A stretch of DNA of 64,000 nucleotides from Clostridia bacterium. Its GTDB lineage: Bacteria; Bacillota; Clostridia; Christensenellales; Aristaeellaceae. Shown one piece after another: positions 19,538 through 26,548 of the stretch (the stretch's first letter is position 1; each line of letters starts with the position of its first letter). Where the stretch lies: contig JAFRBK010000009.1 in NCBI GenBank assembly GCA_017404985.1, positions 123,409 to 187,408 on the forward strand, in the 5' to 3' direction. The translations under genes and the position numbers were made by a program. The notes under the pieces are model-generated. The model did not search any database. It was not told the DNA's origin and worked only from the letters and a program-made list of their open reading frames with translations.

Positions 19538-20812
19538 ATGGCGGACGTAATGATTCTTGGTGAGAACTGTGTTTATTCCACTGATTCTGAAAAAACCGGC
19601 CTTAACAATAACGTCCTGGTGGTCGGCTCCAGCGGTTCAGGAAAAACGATGTCCATCTCTGAACCTCTTCTTCTGAAAACGTTTCATCGTTCCCTGGTGG
19701 TCAGCGTCACCAAAAGGCGGATTGTGCAGCAGTATACTCCACTTCTGCGCCGAAGAGGATATGAAGTGCTGGATCTCGATTTTGTCCGGCCTGAACGCGG
19801 AAATATCGGATACGATCCGCTGCAGTTTATTGCTTCCTATCAGGATATTACCTTTCTCGCTGAATCCATTGTGAAATCAGACCCCCGGAAAACCCGTTCT
19901 GTCGCGGATCCCTTCTGGGATGCTGCCGCTGTTTCCCTTCTCTCTGCTGAAATTGCTTATACCCTCACAACAAAAGGGACGGAAGCCACGCTGGTGGATG
20001 TGCTGGAATTACATGACAGGCTTTCCATTCAGGAATCCTTCTCAGATGAAATTGAAACAACACTGGATAACGAGTTTCTGATGCTGGCTGAACAGGATCC
20101 AGCCTGCTTTGCGGTTACTTGCTGGAAGAGTTTCCGTTCCAATCCGCCAAAGACAGCCAGGTGTATATATTCCGAACTGAATGTCACGCTGGATAATATT
20201 TTCAGCGAGGAAATCCGGCAGCTGATTGTCCGTCCTGTTTCTGTGGACCTGGAAAGCATCGCGACCCGTAAAACCGTCCTGTTTATCACATCCAGTCCCG
20301 TGAATCCGTCGCTTCACTTCTTCATCAATATGTTCTACGGCCATGTTTTCAAGCAGCTTTTTGAATTTGCAGAGGACCAGCCGGAGGGAACGCTTCCTGT
20401 TCCCGTCCATGTGCTTTGTGATGACTTCGCTACCGGCTGCTGCATCCGAAACTTTCCACAGTACATCAGCATCTTCCGAGAAAAGAAGATTTCCGTTACG
20501 CTGCTCTTGCAGTCAGAATCCCAGCTGGCCAGCATGTACGGCGACGATGATGCCGTAACGATCATCAATGGCTGCGACAGCTATGTTTTTCTTGGGGGAA
20601 TGGATATCCTCACGGCAAAAAATGTCAGCATCCGCCTTGATCGTCCCCTGGATGAAGTTCTGTGCTTCCCGGTTGGACGGGAGATTATCTTCCGCCGCGG
20701 CCAACGCCCGGTGGTCACCGGGCGATATGAAATCAGGAAGGATGAGGTATATCAGCAGATGATCCGGGATTATGAAAGAAGGAAAACCAGGCGGATCAGC
20801 CGATTTCACTGA
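19538..20812 (+). CDS. VirD4/TraG-like ATPase without membrane segments
   Basis: A 424-aa P-loop ATPase of the VirD4/TraG coupling-protein group. The Walker A is GSSGSGKT (30-37), DPFWDAAA is at 124-131, and a Walker B-like VHVLCDDFATG is at 290-300. SVTLLLQSESQL resembles the conserved sensor strand (S...QS) of the family. Unlike true coupling proteins it has no N-terminal membrane helices, so it should be soluble. It starts three bases after the ClpP-like stop, behind AAGGAGG, so the two are one transcript. No type IV secretion genes or relaxase are nearby (the relaxase at 59 kb belongs to another element). Conjugation cargo or a repurposed hexameric motor feeding the ClpP-like barrel are the alternatives. 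Confidence 0.85.
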   Translation: MADVMILGENCVYSTDSEKTGLNNNVLVVGSSGSGKTMSISEPLLLKTFHRSLVVSVTKRRIVQQYTPLLRRRGYEVLDLDFVRPERGNIGYDPLQFIASYQDITFLAESIVKSDPRKTRSVADPFWDAAAVSLLSAEIAYTLTTKGTEATLVDVLELHDRLSIQESFSDEIETTLDNEFLMLAEQDPACFAVTCWKSFRSNPPKTARCIYSELNVTLDNIFSEEIRQLIVRPVSVDLESIATRKTVLFITSSPVNPSLHFFINMFYGHVFKQLFEFAEDQPEGTLPVPVHVLCDDFATGCCIRNFPQYISIFREKKISVTLLLQSESQLASMYGDDDAVTIINGCDSYVFLGGMDILTAKNVSIRLDRPLDEVLCFPVGREIIFRRGQRPVVTGRYEIRKDEVYQQMIRDYERRKTRRISRFH

Positions 20813-20829
20813 AGGCAGGAGGAATGCAA

Positions 20830-21081
20830 ATGCATCTGACCATCCGACAGCGCCATGCTGACTTTATTCTGGAATTACGGAAAAACCTATATGATCTTCC
20901 GAGAATAATAAGCAGCGGGCGATCAGGCGAAACGGAGAATTTATCCGATATTCCGCTTCTGACGGAGGAAGAGATCATGGGTTTAAAAGAATTTGTCGGA
21001 AAACCGGATTCTAATGAAGAAAATTATGACGAAGAACTGGCAGCAGAAGTGGAGAAGAAATTCAGAAAACTTTTCGGATGA
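20830..21081 (+). CDS. Small acidic protein of the ClpP/VirD4-like operon
   Basis: An 83-aa protein with a basic N-terminal helix (MHLTIRQRHADFILELRKNL) and an acidic C-terminal helix (DEELAAEVEKKFRKLFG). No recognised domain. The ATG at 20830 is seven bases from GGAGG; the ATG at 20824 is too close. The stop overlaps a possible upstream ATG of the next frame, consistent with tight operon packing. It could be an adaptor or regulator of its neighbours; this is inference from size and place only. Confidence 0.65.
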   Translation: MHLTIRQRHADFILELRKNLYDLPRIISSGRSGETENLSDIPLLTEEEIMGLKEFVGKPDSNEENYDEELAAEVEKKFRKLFG

Positions 21082-21128
21082 ACCCCGGAAAAAACAGAAT
21101 ATGCAGAAATCATGGAGGAAATCACAGA

Positions 21129-22889
21129 ATGAATGAAAAGAAAGAACATGATCAGAAAGAAACCTGGAATATACAGGTTTGGGTCAGGAACGCTTCCGGA
21201 TCATTTCTGATTGTCCGCTGCGAATCCGGAAAAGACACGGCATACTGGACGCCGGTTTGTGCCCCAGCTGTTGACGGTGAGGATGCTACCATTACGGCAG
21301 CCAGGGCAATCCGGGAAATCACCGGCCTCAGGCTGACACTGTCCATGGGAGGCCTTGTCTGCATCGCGGACGGAAAGGATTATGGGTATGATCATCCCAT
21401 CGAAACCTTCCTTTTTGATTATCAGAATGAGGAGCTAGATATCTTCACCTTCGGGCGACCCGAAATCCATACCGCACTTTGGATTTCTCCCGGCCAGATT
21501 CGCGAACTGGTTCGCTGCGGCCTCTGGGTTCAGGCTTATCCGATCTGCAGCCAGTCTGTCATGAGCGGACCCGTCCTTCCCTTTGAAGCATTGTCGCGGG
21601 ATGATATGCTGAAAGCCATCGACAGTGCACAATCCCTGACAGCAATGATGCTGAACTGCGAGATGGCATCGGATGCCGAAATGCTTTCCAACGAAGCGCT
21701 TTCAGAAATTACGCTCTGGGCCGGCCCATGGTATCCTGCCGGAACGGATCAGGCAGCGCGACGCTGGATTTATTCCTTCCATCAGGCCGGACAAGCTGCT
21801 TTCCTCCTGAAAAAATATGAAAAGGCGGAAGACAGCTGGAGAAAAGAACTCTGCATTCTGTCAGAACAGAACTGGAAAACCCGGAATTCAGCCCTCCTGA
21901 AGCGGATCGCCGGCGCTCGCAGCCAATTGGAACTTGTCTGCAATGAAATGGGAAAAACAAATGCAGCGAAGCGGGAAAAGAAAGCGCGTTATGATATCCT
22001 GAAAGAAAGTGAACGCCTGATGCGGGAAGAACGGGCACAATGGAAACCGGGACATCCGTCATGGCCCACTTCCGATGATGACACAATCTTCTTCAGCAGG
22101 TATTACATCTATGAATCAGATGACCAGGATTCGATTACCCTTCGCCATTACCACCCGGATAATGACCAGGCAGAGACACTCACCATCGCAGACCGCCTGG
22201 AAGACCAATCTGTGTCCAGGCTCACAGGATTGCTGTATTCGAACATGGAGAACCTGGAGGCTGTTACGATTGAGGGTACTTCTCTGAAAGACATGGCCGG
22301 CAATCCATTCGGCGGCTGCAGGAAGCTTCGAAGGCTCAGCATTTCCCCGGAAAACCATTCATTCCGCATGGTTGGCAATTGCCTGCTGACGGGGGACGGC
22401 CGCCGCCTGATTCTTCATCTTCCCGCTGCCCCGGATACCGTCTGCGAGGTGCCGGAGGGAACGAACGTGATCGGAAGGGACGCTTTCAACGGCTGCACGA
22501 ATCTGACCAGGATTGTTCTGCCATCCAGCGTCCGGATCATTGAGGACAGCGCATTTTATCACTGTGACTGTCTGGAAGAAATCAATCTGCCCGATACCTT
22601 GGCTGCAATCAATTCCTGGACCTTCGCCAACTGCAGTGCCCTGAAGCAAATTCAGCTTCCTTCCTCTCTCCGCCGGATCTGGGAGTTCGCTTTCACGGAA
22701 AGCGGCCTGGAAAAAATTGACCTTCCCCGTGAACTGGATCTTCTGGACGGTTACGCCTTCTCCTACTGTGAACATTTGACAGAGGTCAGCCTTCCAGTCT
22801 TGATTCGTGAGGCAGGGGAAGGCGTTTTCGAAGGCTGTCCGGTGAACCGGCAATTCAAGCAGTTTGAGGATGCCGACGTTGGAAACTGA
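21129..22889 (+). CDS. Nudix-like domain fused to helical region and BspA-type leucine-rich repeats
   Basis: A 586-aa cytosolic protein. Residues 10-150 look like a Nudix hydrolase fold, with the Nudix-box region DGEDATITAARAIREITGL at 49-67. Two box glutamates are replaced (R-A-I-R-E-I instead of R-E-U-X-E-E), so catalysis is doubtful and binding of a nucleotide ligand may remain. Residues 200-330 are helical and TPR-like (FHQAGQAAFLLKKYEKAEDS). The C-terminal 230 residues are LRR_5 repeats (IGRDAFNGCTNLTRIVLPSS, DSAFYHCDCLEEINLPDT). No signal peptide. GGAGG sits nine bases before the chosen ATG. It is the last gene of the ClpP-like operon. Confidence 0.78.
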   Translation: MNEKKEHDQKETWNIQVWVRNASGSFLIVRCESGKDTAYWTPVCAPAVDGEDATITAARAIREITGLRLTLSMGGLVCIADGKDYGYDHPIETFLFDYQNEELDIFTFGRPEIHTALWISPGQIRELVRCGLWVQAYPICSQSVMSGPVLPFEALSRDDMLKAIDSAQSLTAMMLNCEMASDAEMLSNEALSEITLWAGPWYPAGTDQAARRWIYSFHQAGQAAFLLKKYEKAEDSWRKELCILSEQNWKTRNSALLKRIAGARSQLELVCNEMGKTNAAKREKKARYDILKESERLMREERAQWKPGHPSWPTSDDDTIFFSRYYIYESDDQDSITLRHYHPDNDQAETLTIADRLEDQSVSRLTGLLYSNMENLEAVTIEGTSLKDMAGNPFGGCRKLRRLSISPENHSFRMVGNCLLTGDGRRLILHLPAAPDTVCEVPEGTNVIGRDAFNGCTNLTRIVLPSSVRIIEDSAFYHCDCLEEINLPDTLAAINSWTFANCSALKQIQLPSSLRRIWEFAFTESGLEKIDLPRELDLLDGYAFSYCEHLTEVSLPVLIREAGEGVFEGCPVNRQFKQFEDADVGN

Positions 22890-22890
22890 A

Positions 22891-22921
22891 AAAAATTGTC
22901 GCGGGCTCCTCAACCCGCGAC
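22891..22921 (-). terminator. Intrinsic terminator behind the XRE regulator gene
   Basis: GTCGCGGG (22898-22905) and CCCGCGAC (22914-22921) form an 8-bp stem with an eight-base loop. On the reverse strand it is followed by a T7 run, so it ends the leftward regulator transcript; the regulator's stop codon lies in the loop. It may also slow the rightward operon, which ends a few bases away. Confidence 0.75.
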
Positions 22922-23179
22922 ACCGTGTTTTTTATTCAATTTATAAAAACCTAAAATCAGTATATCCTCCATAGGGGTGTTAAACAATACACTTAGGGCT
23001 ACCAGATTATCCGTGGTTGGTAATGATTGTCCTTTCTGCCATTTGTAGATTGCCTGGGTTGACGAAAAATTAAAGTACTCCTTCATTTCCGGGACTGATA
23101 AGTGATTGGCTTTCCTGAGTCTTTTAATGTTCCTGCCAGTTGCGACGAGGTCAATGACTGGAAATTTGACATTTGTCAT
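22910..23179 (-). CDS. XRE/HTH_3-type transcriptional regulator
   Basis: An 89-aa DNA-binding protein. Helix-turn-helix of the Cro/CI type covers residues 14-70 (GRNIKRLRKANHLSVPEMKE, FSSTQAIYKWQKGQSLPTTD, LVALSVLFNTPMEDIL). GGGAGG precedes the ATG. It has its own promoter, and a perfect 12-bp palindrome between promoter and gene is a good self-repression site. It converges on the ClpP-like operon and may control it or the nearby mobile DNA; the target is not shown by the sequence. Confidence 0.85.
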   Translation of the reverse strand: MTNVKFPVIDLVATGRNIKRLRKANHLSVPEMKEYFNFSSTQAIYKWQKGQSLPTTDNLVALSVLFNTPMEDILILGFYKLNKKHGVAG

Positions 23180-23212
23180 ATGAGCCTCCCGATTCCGACC
23201 GGTCGACTGTTT

Positions 23213-23258
23213 GTTGCGCGCAACGCAATATATACCATAATCATTGATTGGTTGACAA
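23213..23258 (-). promoter_or_regulatory. Promoter and palindromic operator of the XRE gene
   Basis: On the reverse strand, TTGTCA (23253-23258) and TATATA (23229-23234) are 18 bp apart. Just downstream is the perfect palindrome GTTGCGCGCAAC (23213-23224), placed where a bound repressor would block RNA polymerase. Confidence 0.6.
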
Positions 23259-23313
23259 TGTATTATCTGGTAAATTTGCTTTTTTCGGGCAGTTCACTTT
23301 GTGTACACCATAT

Positions 23314-23424
23314 TTATTTAGCCAGCACAGTTACACAGGGGTTTTTCTCACAGGCTTGTACAGTGTCCTGCAGATCTTCGGTTGCTGCCCCGTATTGCAG
23401 GCCAGCAGCAGAACCAAAATCCGC
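23314..23424 (-). pseudogene. Fragment of a second clostripain gene
   Basis: The reverse strand encodes GSAAGLQYGAATEDLQDT followed by VQACEKNPCVTVLAK and a TAA at 23314-23316. The intact clostripain at 14445-17471 has GSDLETQYGSATEDLQEI and VQACEKNPQVTVLA at residues 48-79, so about 30 residues align nearly without change. No start, signal peptide or catalytic part remains. The relic is joined directly to the end of the SLOG gene, which points to an old duplication followed by deletion. Confidence 0.8.
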
Positions 23425-23425
23425 T

Positions 23426-24775
23426 TTACACTTCCATTCTCTTGAACTTTTTGTAATCACGGTACAGTACACGGTATGCGGGCTTGTATGCGTCCCTGTA
23501 CTCTTCACTGTGGCTGGGAAGATACGCCTCATCCAGAATCTTCTCTGCCGCTTTATTCATGGCTTCCGTCGGATATGCTTTCACACAGAAGTTGCAAACG
23601 TTCTGCCTTGTGAACGACAGCGGCTGGATACAGCTGGATTCATACATCCAGTTGGCAATATCTTCGGCTGTGATCCCCTTTGCCTTCGCCGGCCGCAAAT
23701 TCAGTCTGAGCCATTCCGGGCTGATCTTCTCCGTGAGGGGTTCATCATCTGAGCCATCCACCCCGTCATATTCTGTTTTCAACCGCTCCATCGCCGCTGC
23801 AGGGTCGCTGATGAGATGCCCTATGCCCAACATTCCCTGAAATACGAATTTCACGATATCTTCCTCGTTCATCAGCGGATGCCGCCTTTTCTGTGTTCTC
23901 AGCAGCTTTCTCATTTCCTCCGCGGCAAAGAGTTTCAGGCTCAGCTCCGTTTTCTCATATCCGTCCTTGATGTAGGAAATATGCGGCTCAGCGCGCAAAT
24001 GCCTCACGCCTCTGTTTCCATGCATCTGGACCCAGGGAGTGGTGTGGCCAAGTGAATGGCCAATTATTTCCATCGTTTGCTTATCCGCATAGAACTGTTG
24101 TAAAACCTGCCTTTCCGGTTTTCGAAGCATCCTGATTGTCCAGTTCAGCCCATGAAGCTGATCCTCTGTGAGTTCATGATACACGCCATCCGGATAGATC
24201 AATTCCAGGCCTATATCGCGAAGCAGGTTTTCCGGGTAGTCCATCCTCAGTGGATCAGGCTTTGGGACCGGATGATTCCTAACAATCTCTATTCCTTTTT
24301 TCTCAGCATACTCGACCGTGTTTCGAGTGCCACCAGGGGCACCGTTGAAATAGGCAATGAGCCTGGAACTATGATCTACCATCCACTCGTTCCGAGCCTG
24401 GAAAACGCCATCGTGATAGTTCTGGCAAACGTTTACGACAAGATCGGCATTCTTCAGCAGATCGTTATACTGCCCCTGCCAGTCAGAAGCCCATCTGCTT
24501 GCAAACCCCGGCCATGGTGTGGCGGCAATCAGGTGAAGCGCTGATGAACCAGTTCTTTTCTTCTCTTCGTCACGGATGGATAAAACGATCTGCCCGGCCC
24601 AGATGTCCACGCCCATGGCGCAACCGGAAATAAAGGTGGTATATCCTGAACTGATAGCAGCGTCGATCTGCTCCCGCAGCCAAGCCTTTACCGAAGCCTC
24701 GTCTTCTGTCAGCTTCTCCGGCCGCTGCCCGCTGAAACAGCAGCGATGCAGGCGTTTCTCCTCTTCCGTTGCCAA
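23426..24775 (-). CDS. SLOG (YpsA/DUF1273-like) protein with HTH-like middle and unknown C-terminal domain
   Basis: A 449-aa protein. Residues 8-180 are a SLOG/YpsA-type Rossmann domain: CCFSGQRPEKL, YTTFISGCAMGVDIWAGQIV, LHLIAATPWPGF, NADLVVNVCQNY, RNEWMVDHSSRLIAYFNGAPGGT. SLOG domains are thought to bind or generate nucleotide ligands. A helical segment near 215-270 (LRKPERQVLQQFYADKQTME) resembles sigma region 4-type HTH, and the last 160 residues are an unrecognised helical domain. The TTG start at 24775 is eight bases behind GGAGG; an ATG in another frame at 24779 gives only a short product. No close leftward partner; the relic at 23314 follows. Confidence 0.78.
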   Translation of the reverse strand: MATEEEKRLHRCCFSGQRPEKLTEDEASVKAWLREQIDAAISSGYTTFISGCAMGVDIWAGQIVLSIRDEEKKRTGSSALHLIAATPWPGFASRWASDWQGQYNDLLKNADLVVNVCQNYHDGVFQARNEWMVDHSSRLIAYFNGAPGGTRNTVEYAEKKGIEIVRNHPVPKPDPLRMDYPENLLRDIGLELIYPDGVYHELTEDQLHGLNWTIRMLRKPERQVLQQFYADKQTMEIIGHSLGHTTPWVQMHGNRGVRHLRAEPHISYIKDGYEKTELSLKLFAAEEMRKLLRTQKRRHPLMNEEDIVKFVFQGMLGIGHLISDPAAAMERLKTEYDGVDGSDDEPLTEKISPEWLRLNLRPAKAKGITAEDIANWMYESSCIQPLSFTRQNVCNFCVKAYPTEAMNKAAEKILDEAYLPSHSEEYRDAYKPAYRVLYRDYKKFKRMEV

Positions 24776-24907
24776 TCATCTCACCTCCAAAGCACAGGGA
24801 TGTGTACCTCTCCGGCTTGGCTATTCGTCAATGCTTTATCATCGTCATTCAACAGACTTCTCAACTTTTTCTATTCGCCATGCAGGTGCCCTTTCCCTTT
24901 GTAATAT

Positions 24908-25030
24908 TTTTTTGAAAATGAGCCGAAATGAGCCGAAATGAGCCGAGACAAGCCAGTGAGTTTTGTGATATCATATACTTGCCCAAATTGGATCAGGCCT
25001 CGTGGAATACAGCGGGGCTTTTTTCATGCC
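24908..25030 (+). repeat. Iteron/promoter/terminator unit A
   Basis: First of three related units in a gene-poor stretch. Three 10-bp direct repeats (ATGAGCCGAA, from 24919) are followed by TTTTGTGATATCATATACTT, which holds a TATACT at 24974-24979. A short conserved stretch ending in AAATTGGAT comes next, then a hairpin GCCTCG/CGGGGC (24998-25018) and a T6 run at 25019-25024. If transcribed rightward, the product would be only about 45-50 nt. It is nearly identical to unit C over its whole length. Confidence 0.6.
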
Positions 25031-25112
25031 ACAAAAATGGCATTCGGTAACAAAACAGCGCAGAAGAACAGCAAGACGATGCGGTGTAGAATACGCCAAA
25101 AAAGATGGCGGC

Positions 25113-25219
25113 GGCGGGCGGGATATATATACATATATCCTTCCGGATTAACATCCTCCAGTAGGGGGAGGGATTAAATCCCCCTCCCCTTACGGATATT
25201 AATCCGGTAGAGGCCCGCC
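25113..25219. repeat. Nested inverted repeat of about 107 bp
   Basis: The outer arms GGCGGGC (25113-25119) and GCCCGCC (25213-25219) are perfect. Inside lie a 20-bp near-palindrome (25121-25140), a second pair CCGGATTAACATCC (25143-25156) and GGATATTAATCCGG (25194-25207) with one mismatch, and a central purine/pyrimidine hairpin (25164-25189). It can fold into a branched RNA or cruciform in either strand. No gene is evident across it. Function unknown. Confidence 0.6.
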
Positions 25220-25384
25220 CAAAATAAAAAGCAGCCCCGCCACCATGGCAAAATATGGAAATGAATCCAGCGGCGGAACATGTGAAAAACGAGATAAAGA
25301 TCCCTGACGTTTTTGTTGGATGCGCAAAAAACGGCTTCGCCGGATGAACCACGGTGTTTTAGGCGGGGAAACAGGAGGAGAACG

Positions 25385-25483
25385 ATGAGCGGAGGGATGC
25401 GATCATGGGTGAAGCGGAAGCAGGATGGTGAAGAAAAAAGAATCTTGCAGATTTTCTGTGACAATTACAGTAAATTCCAGTGA
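25385..25483 (+). CDS. Possible 32-aa small protein
   Basis: AGGAGGAG ends four bases before an ATG at 25385 that opens 32 codons (MSGGMRSWVKRKQDGEEKRI...). The frame ends inside the direct repeats of unit B. The peptide is basic and has no homologue I know. Good ribosome site is the only support. Confidence 0.25.
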   Translation: MSGGMRSWVKRKQDGEEKRILQIFCDNYSKFQ

Positions 25484-25565
25484 ATTCCAGTTGATTCCAG
25501 TAAGTGTTTTGTGATACCTTATCCTTGGGGAATTTGGATGAACGAAAAAATTGCTTTGCGGAATG
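25461..25565 (+). repeat. Iteron/promoter unit B (no terminator)
   Basis: Three to four 10-bp direct repeats of a different sequence (ATTCCAGTNA, from about 25463) precede GTTTTGTGATACCTTATCCT and then AATTTGGATGAACG. The order and spacing match units A and C, but the repeat word differs and the terminator hairpin is absent, so it is a diverged member of the family. Confidence 0.55.
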
Positions 25566-25604
25566 AACTGTGGAGGGCGATCAATAATAATAATAATACA
25601 ATTA

Positions 25605-25727
25605 TTTTGAAAATGATACAAAATGAGACGAAATGGAACGAGACGGGACAGTGGCTTTTGTGATATACTATCCTTGCCAAAATTGGATGAGGGCCTCGCG
25701 GAATGATCCGCGGGGTTTTTTCATGGC
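25605..25727 (+). repeat. Iteron/promoter/terminator unit C
   Basis: Three to four 10-bp repeats (ATGATACAAA, ATGAGACGAA, ATGGAACGAG) are followed by CTTTTGTGATATACTATCCT, a conserved AAATTGGATGAGG, a strong hairpin CCTCGCGGA/TCCGCGGGG with an ATGA loop, and a T6 run at 25716-25721. It aligns with unit A across about 115 bp. The hairpin stem differs from that of A yet is kept, which argues for selection on the terminator. Confidence 0.6.
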
Positions 25728-25877
25728 CTGGTGGATGCTTGAAAGGGGTGATTTTATGGCATAAGGAAATGATGGATGGAGGAAATGGGCGACATGACTG
25801 GAACGGCAGGCGGGGGAGATGGGTGACATGATGAGAACGAAGGAAAGGGGAAGAGGGATATTCCACTGTGCAACATT

Positions 25878-26456
25878 GTGAAGGTGCCGGATGTGCCGGG
25901 TAAGATTGTCATTAATAAACGGGCCTCTGGGAATTATGTGCTCTATGAAAACGGACGGCGGTACGACAAACAGAAAAAGTATAACGTGCCTGACAGAACC
26001 ATGATCGGGATTCAGATTCCTTCCAGGCCGGAATACATGGTTCCCAATGAAAACTATTTCAGACTATTTCCGAAGGGAGATCAAAACATGAGCGAATATG
26101 AACAGAATAAAATGGATGAATACAAAAAGGAACGGGACGAGGCATTCATGATCCGTGATTTTTTTGAGCAGATGTTCTACGAGTTACAGTTTCACAGCCG
26201 CAAGCAGCCCAATACTGTGCTGAACGAATTCAAGGTTCGGGAACTGAATGCGATTCTGGAGCCGATGAAAGACATGATGCAGGACGAGCCCGGGGCGAGA
26301 TTCCTGCAGCTGATTCCGATTCCGACAGAAGAGGAGTCAGAGGGCGGAGGAACCGTACTGTGCGGCATGACATACAGCGACGTGATGATGGTGCTGACGA
26401 AATACCGGTGTACGGAAGGGGAATTCTTCCAGAAGCTGCTGCTGAGGGAAACCTGA
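25878..26456 (+). CDS. Hypothetical protein with transposase-leader-like N-terminus
   Basis: A 192-aa protein. Residues 8-70 (KIVINKRASGNYVLYENGRR, YNVPDRTMIGIQ, MVPNENYFRLFP) resemble the N-terminal domain of some IS1634-like transposases and their stand-alone relatives in rumen Clostridia. The rest is helical (MSEYEQNKMDEYKKERDEAF..., then an acidic end) and not like a DDE transposase. The GTG start has no clear Shine-Dalgarno; an in-frame CTG 15 bases upstream is an alternative. Best viewed as a mobile-element-derived accessory protein of unknown role. Confidence 0.6.
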   Translation: MKVPDVPGKIVINKRASGNYVLYENGRRYDKQKKYNVPDRTMIGIQIPSRPEYMVPNENYFRLFPKGDQNMSEYEQNKMDEYKKERDEAFMIRDFFEQMFYELQFHSRKQPNTVLNEFKVRELNAILEPMKDMMQDEPGARFLQLIPIPTEEESEGGGTVLCGMTYSDVMMVLTKYRCTEGEFFQKLLLRET

Positions 26457-26484
26457 CCAAGTACACTCAAAATTTAGTACACTC

Positions 26485-26520
26485 AAAAAAGCCCGGCTTT
26501 CGAACACTGGAAAGCCGGGC
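26485..26520 (-). terminator. Terminator of the flavoprotein/exonuclease/kinase operon
   Basis: GCCCGGCTTT (26491-26500) and AAAGCCGGGC (26511-26520) form a 10-bp perfect stem. On the reverse strand it is followed by T6. It lies 28 bases after the kinase-like gene's stop. Beside it is a short direct repeat, GTACACTCAAAA (26461 and 26477). Confidence 0.85.
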
Positions 26521-26548
26521 AGGGGATTCTTTGCAGCAGAACCGGGGG

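Noticed and set aside
19538-20812. Part of a conjugative transfer operon
   Set aside because: No VirB4, relaxase or mating-channel genes flank it, and membrane helices are missing.
24993-25352. A 119-codon reverse frame across the nested inverted repeat
   Set aside because: No ribosome site, odd composition; the palindromes explain the open frame.
24908-25727. Replication origin with iterons
   Set aside because: Short 10-bp repeats could suggest an origin, but no replication gene is near and each array is tied to a promoter-like block and terminator.
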